The notes beneath the pieces are model-generated. The model saw nothing but the letters and a program-made list of their open reading frames with translations, was not told where the DNA came from and did no database searches. 64,000 bases of DNA from Oscillospiraceae bacterium. Its GTDB lineage: Bacteria; Bacillota; Clostridia; Oscillospirales; Ruminococcaceae. Positions 63,965 through 64,000 of this stretch are shown here, piece after piece. The stretch is from positions 127,111-191,110 of the forward strand of contig CAAGJO010000019.1 in the NCBI GenBank assembly GCA_900770285.1, given 5' to 3'. Made by a program: the position numbers and the translations under genes. Position 1 is the first letter of the stretch; every line of letters begins with the position of its first letter.

Positions 63965-64000
63965 TTACTGTGCATAACTGTCATCTACTGTATAGAATAA
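63965..64000 (-). CDS. C-terminal end of a minus-strand gene (partial)
   Basis: Twelve codons (LFYTVDDSYAQ then stop) run in from beyond the window edge and end just upstream of a minus-strand terminator. The position relative to the terminator is the only support; too short to identify. Confidence 0.35.
   Translation of the reverse strand, partial: LFYTVDDSYAQ

Overview
The window is chromosomal DNA of a low-GC, spore-forming, anaerobic Firmicute. The gene set points to the Ruminococcus group (Oscillospirales): type III glutamine synthetase beside an ammonium transporter, a GH130/GH5 mannan-degrading pair, YpeB germination protein, RecD2, TrmFO, MsmX-dependent-type sugar permeases, and an extracellular protease with Ruminococcus-style cysteine repeats. 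The genus is an inference from gene content. Most genes lie on the minus strand and most have canonical sigma-A promoters (TTGACA, 17 nt, TATAAT). No tRNA, rRNA, CRISPR array, prophage or complete insertion sequence was recognised.

Layout. 1-1722: rpsO then pnp (cut by the window edge), separated by a 130-bp palindromic, MITE-like repeat. 1869-6543: a DUF1275 membrane protein and a recD2-comF cluster with small unknown genes. 6776-14526: isolated rpoB-rpoC with its own promoter and terminator. 14681-18810: an exopolysaccharide-initiating sugar transferase, then MmcQ/YjbR, a GH5 mannanase lipoprotein and a GH130 mannooligosaccharide phosphorylase. 19009-19845: purine nucleoside phosphorylase (plus). 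19913-39720: a 20-kb run of close or overlapping minus-strand housekeeping genes (trmH-like, dprA, topA, trmFO, plsX, rnc, radical SAM, smc, ftsY, rdgB, yhbY, nadD, yqeK, rsfS, leuS, pheA, ispF). 39804-41200: infC-rpmI-rplT with an attenuator leader. 41299-42636: ypeB (plus).

42753-46876 is a nitrogen-assimilation unit: GSIII glutamine synthetase followed by an Amt transporter carrying its own PII sensor domain. 46953-51344 holds a glycerophosphodiesterase, a parvulin-type lipoprotein foldase, a secreted FN3/SleB-like hydrolase and an S1-domain protein. 51354-54766 is a carbohydrate ABC importer (binding protein, two permeases, no ATPase). 55042-60308 holds PutP, a DAHP synthase and an amino-acid ABC importer whose binding protein and permease are fused. 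61097-63781 is a secreted subtilase with a 240-bp-period cysteine-rich repeat array, followed by terminators and the tail of one more minus-strand gene.

The points most worth following are the Amt-PII fusion with leader hairpins next to GSIII, the subtilase with its perfectly phased repeats, infC starting at ATA, FtsY with its acidic region moved to the C-terminus, and the MITE-like repeat between rpsO and pnp.
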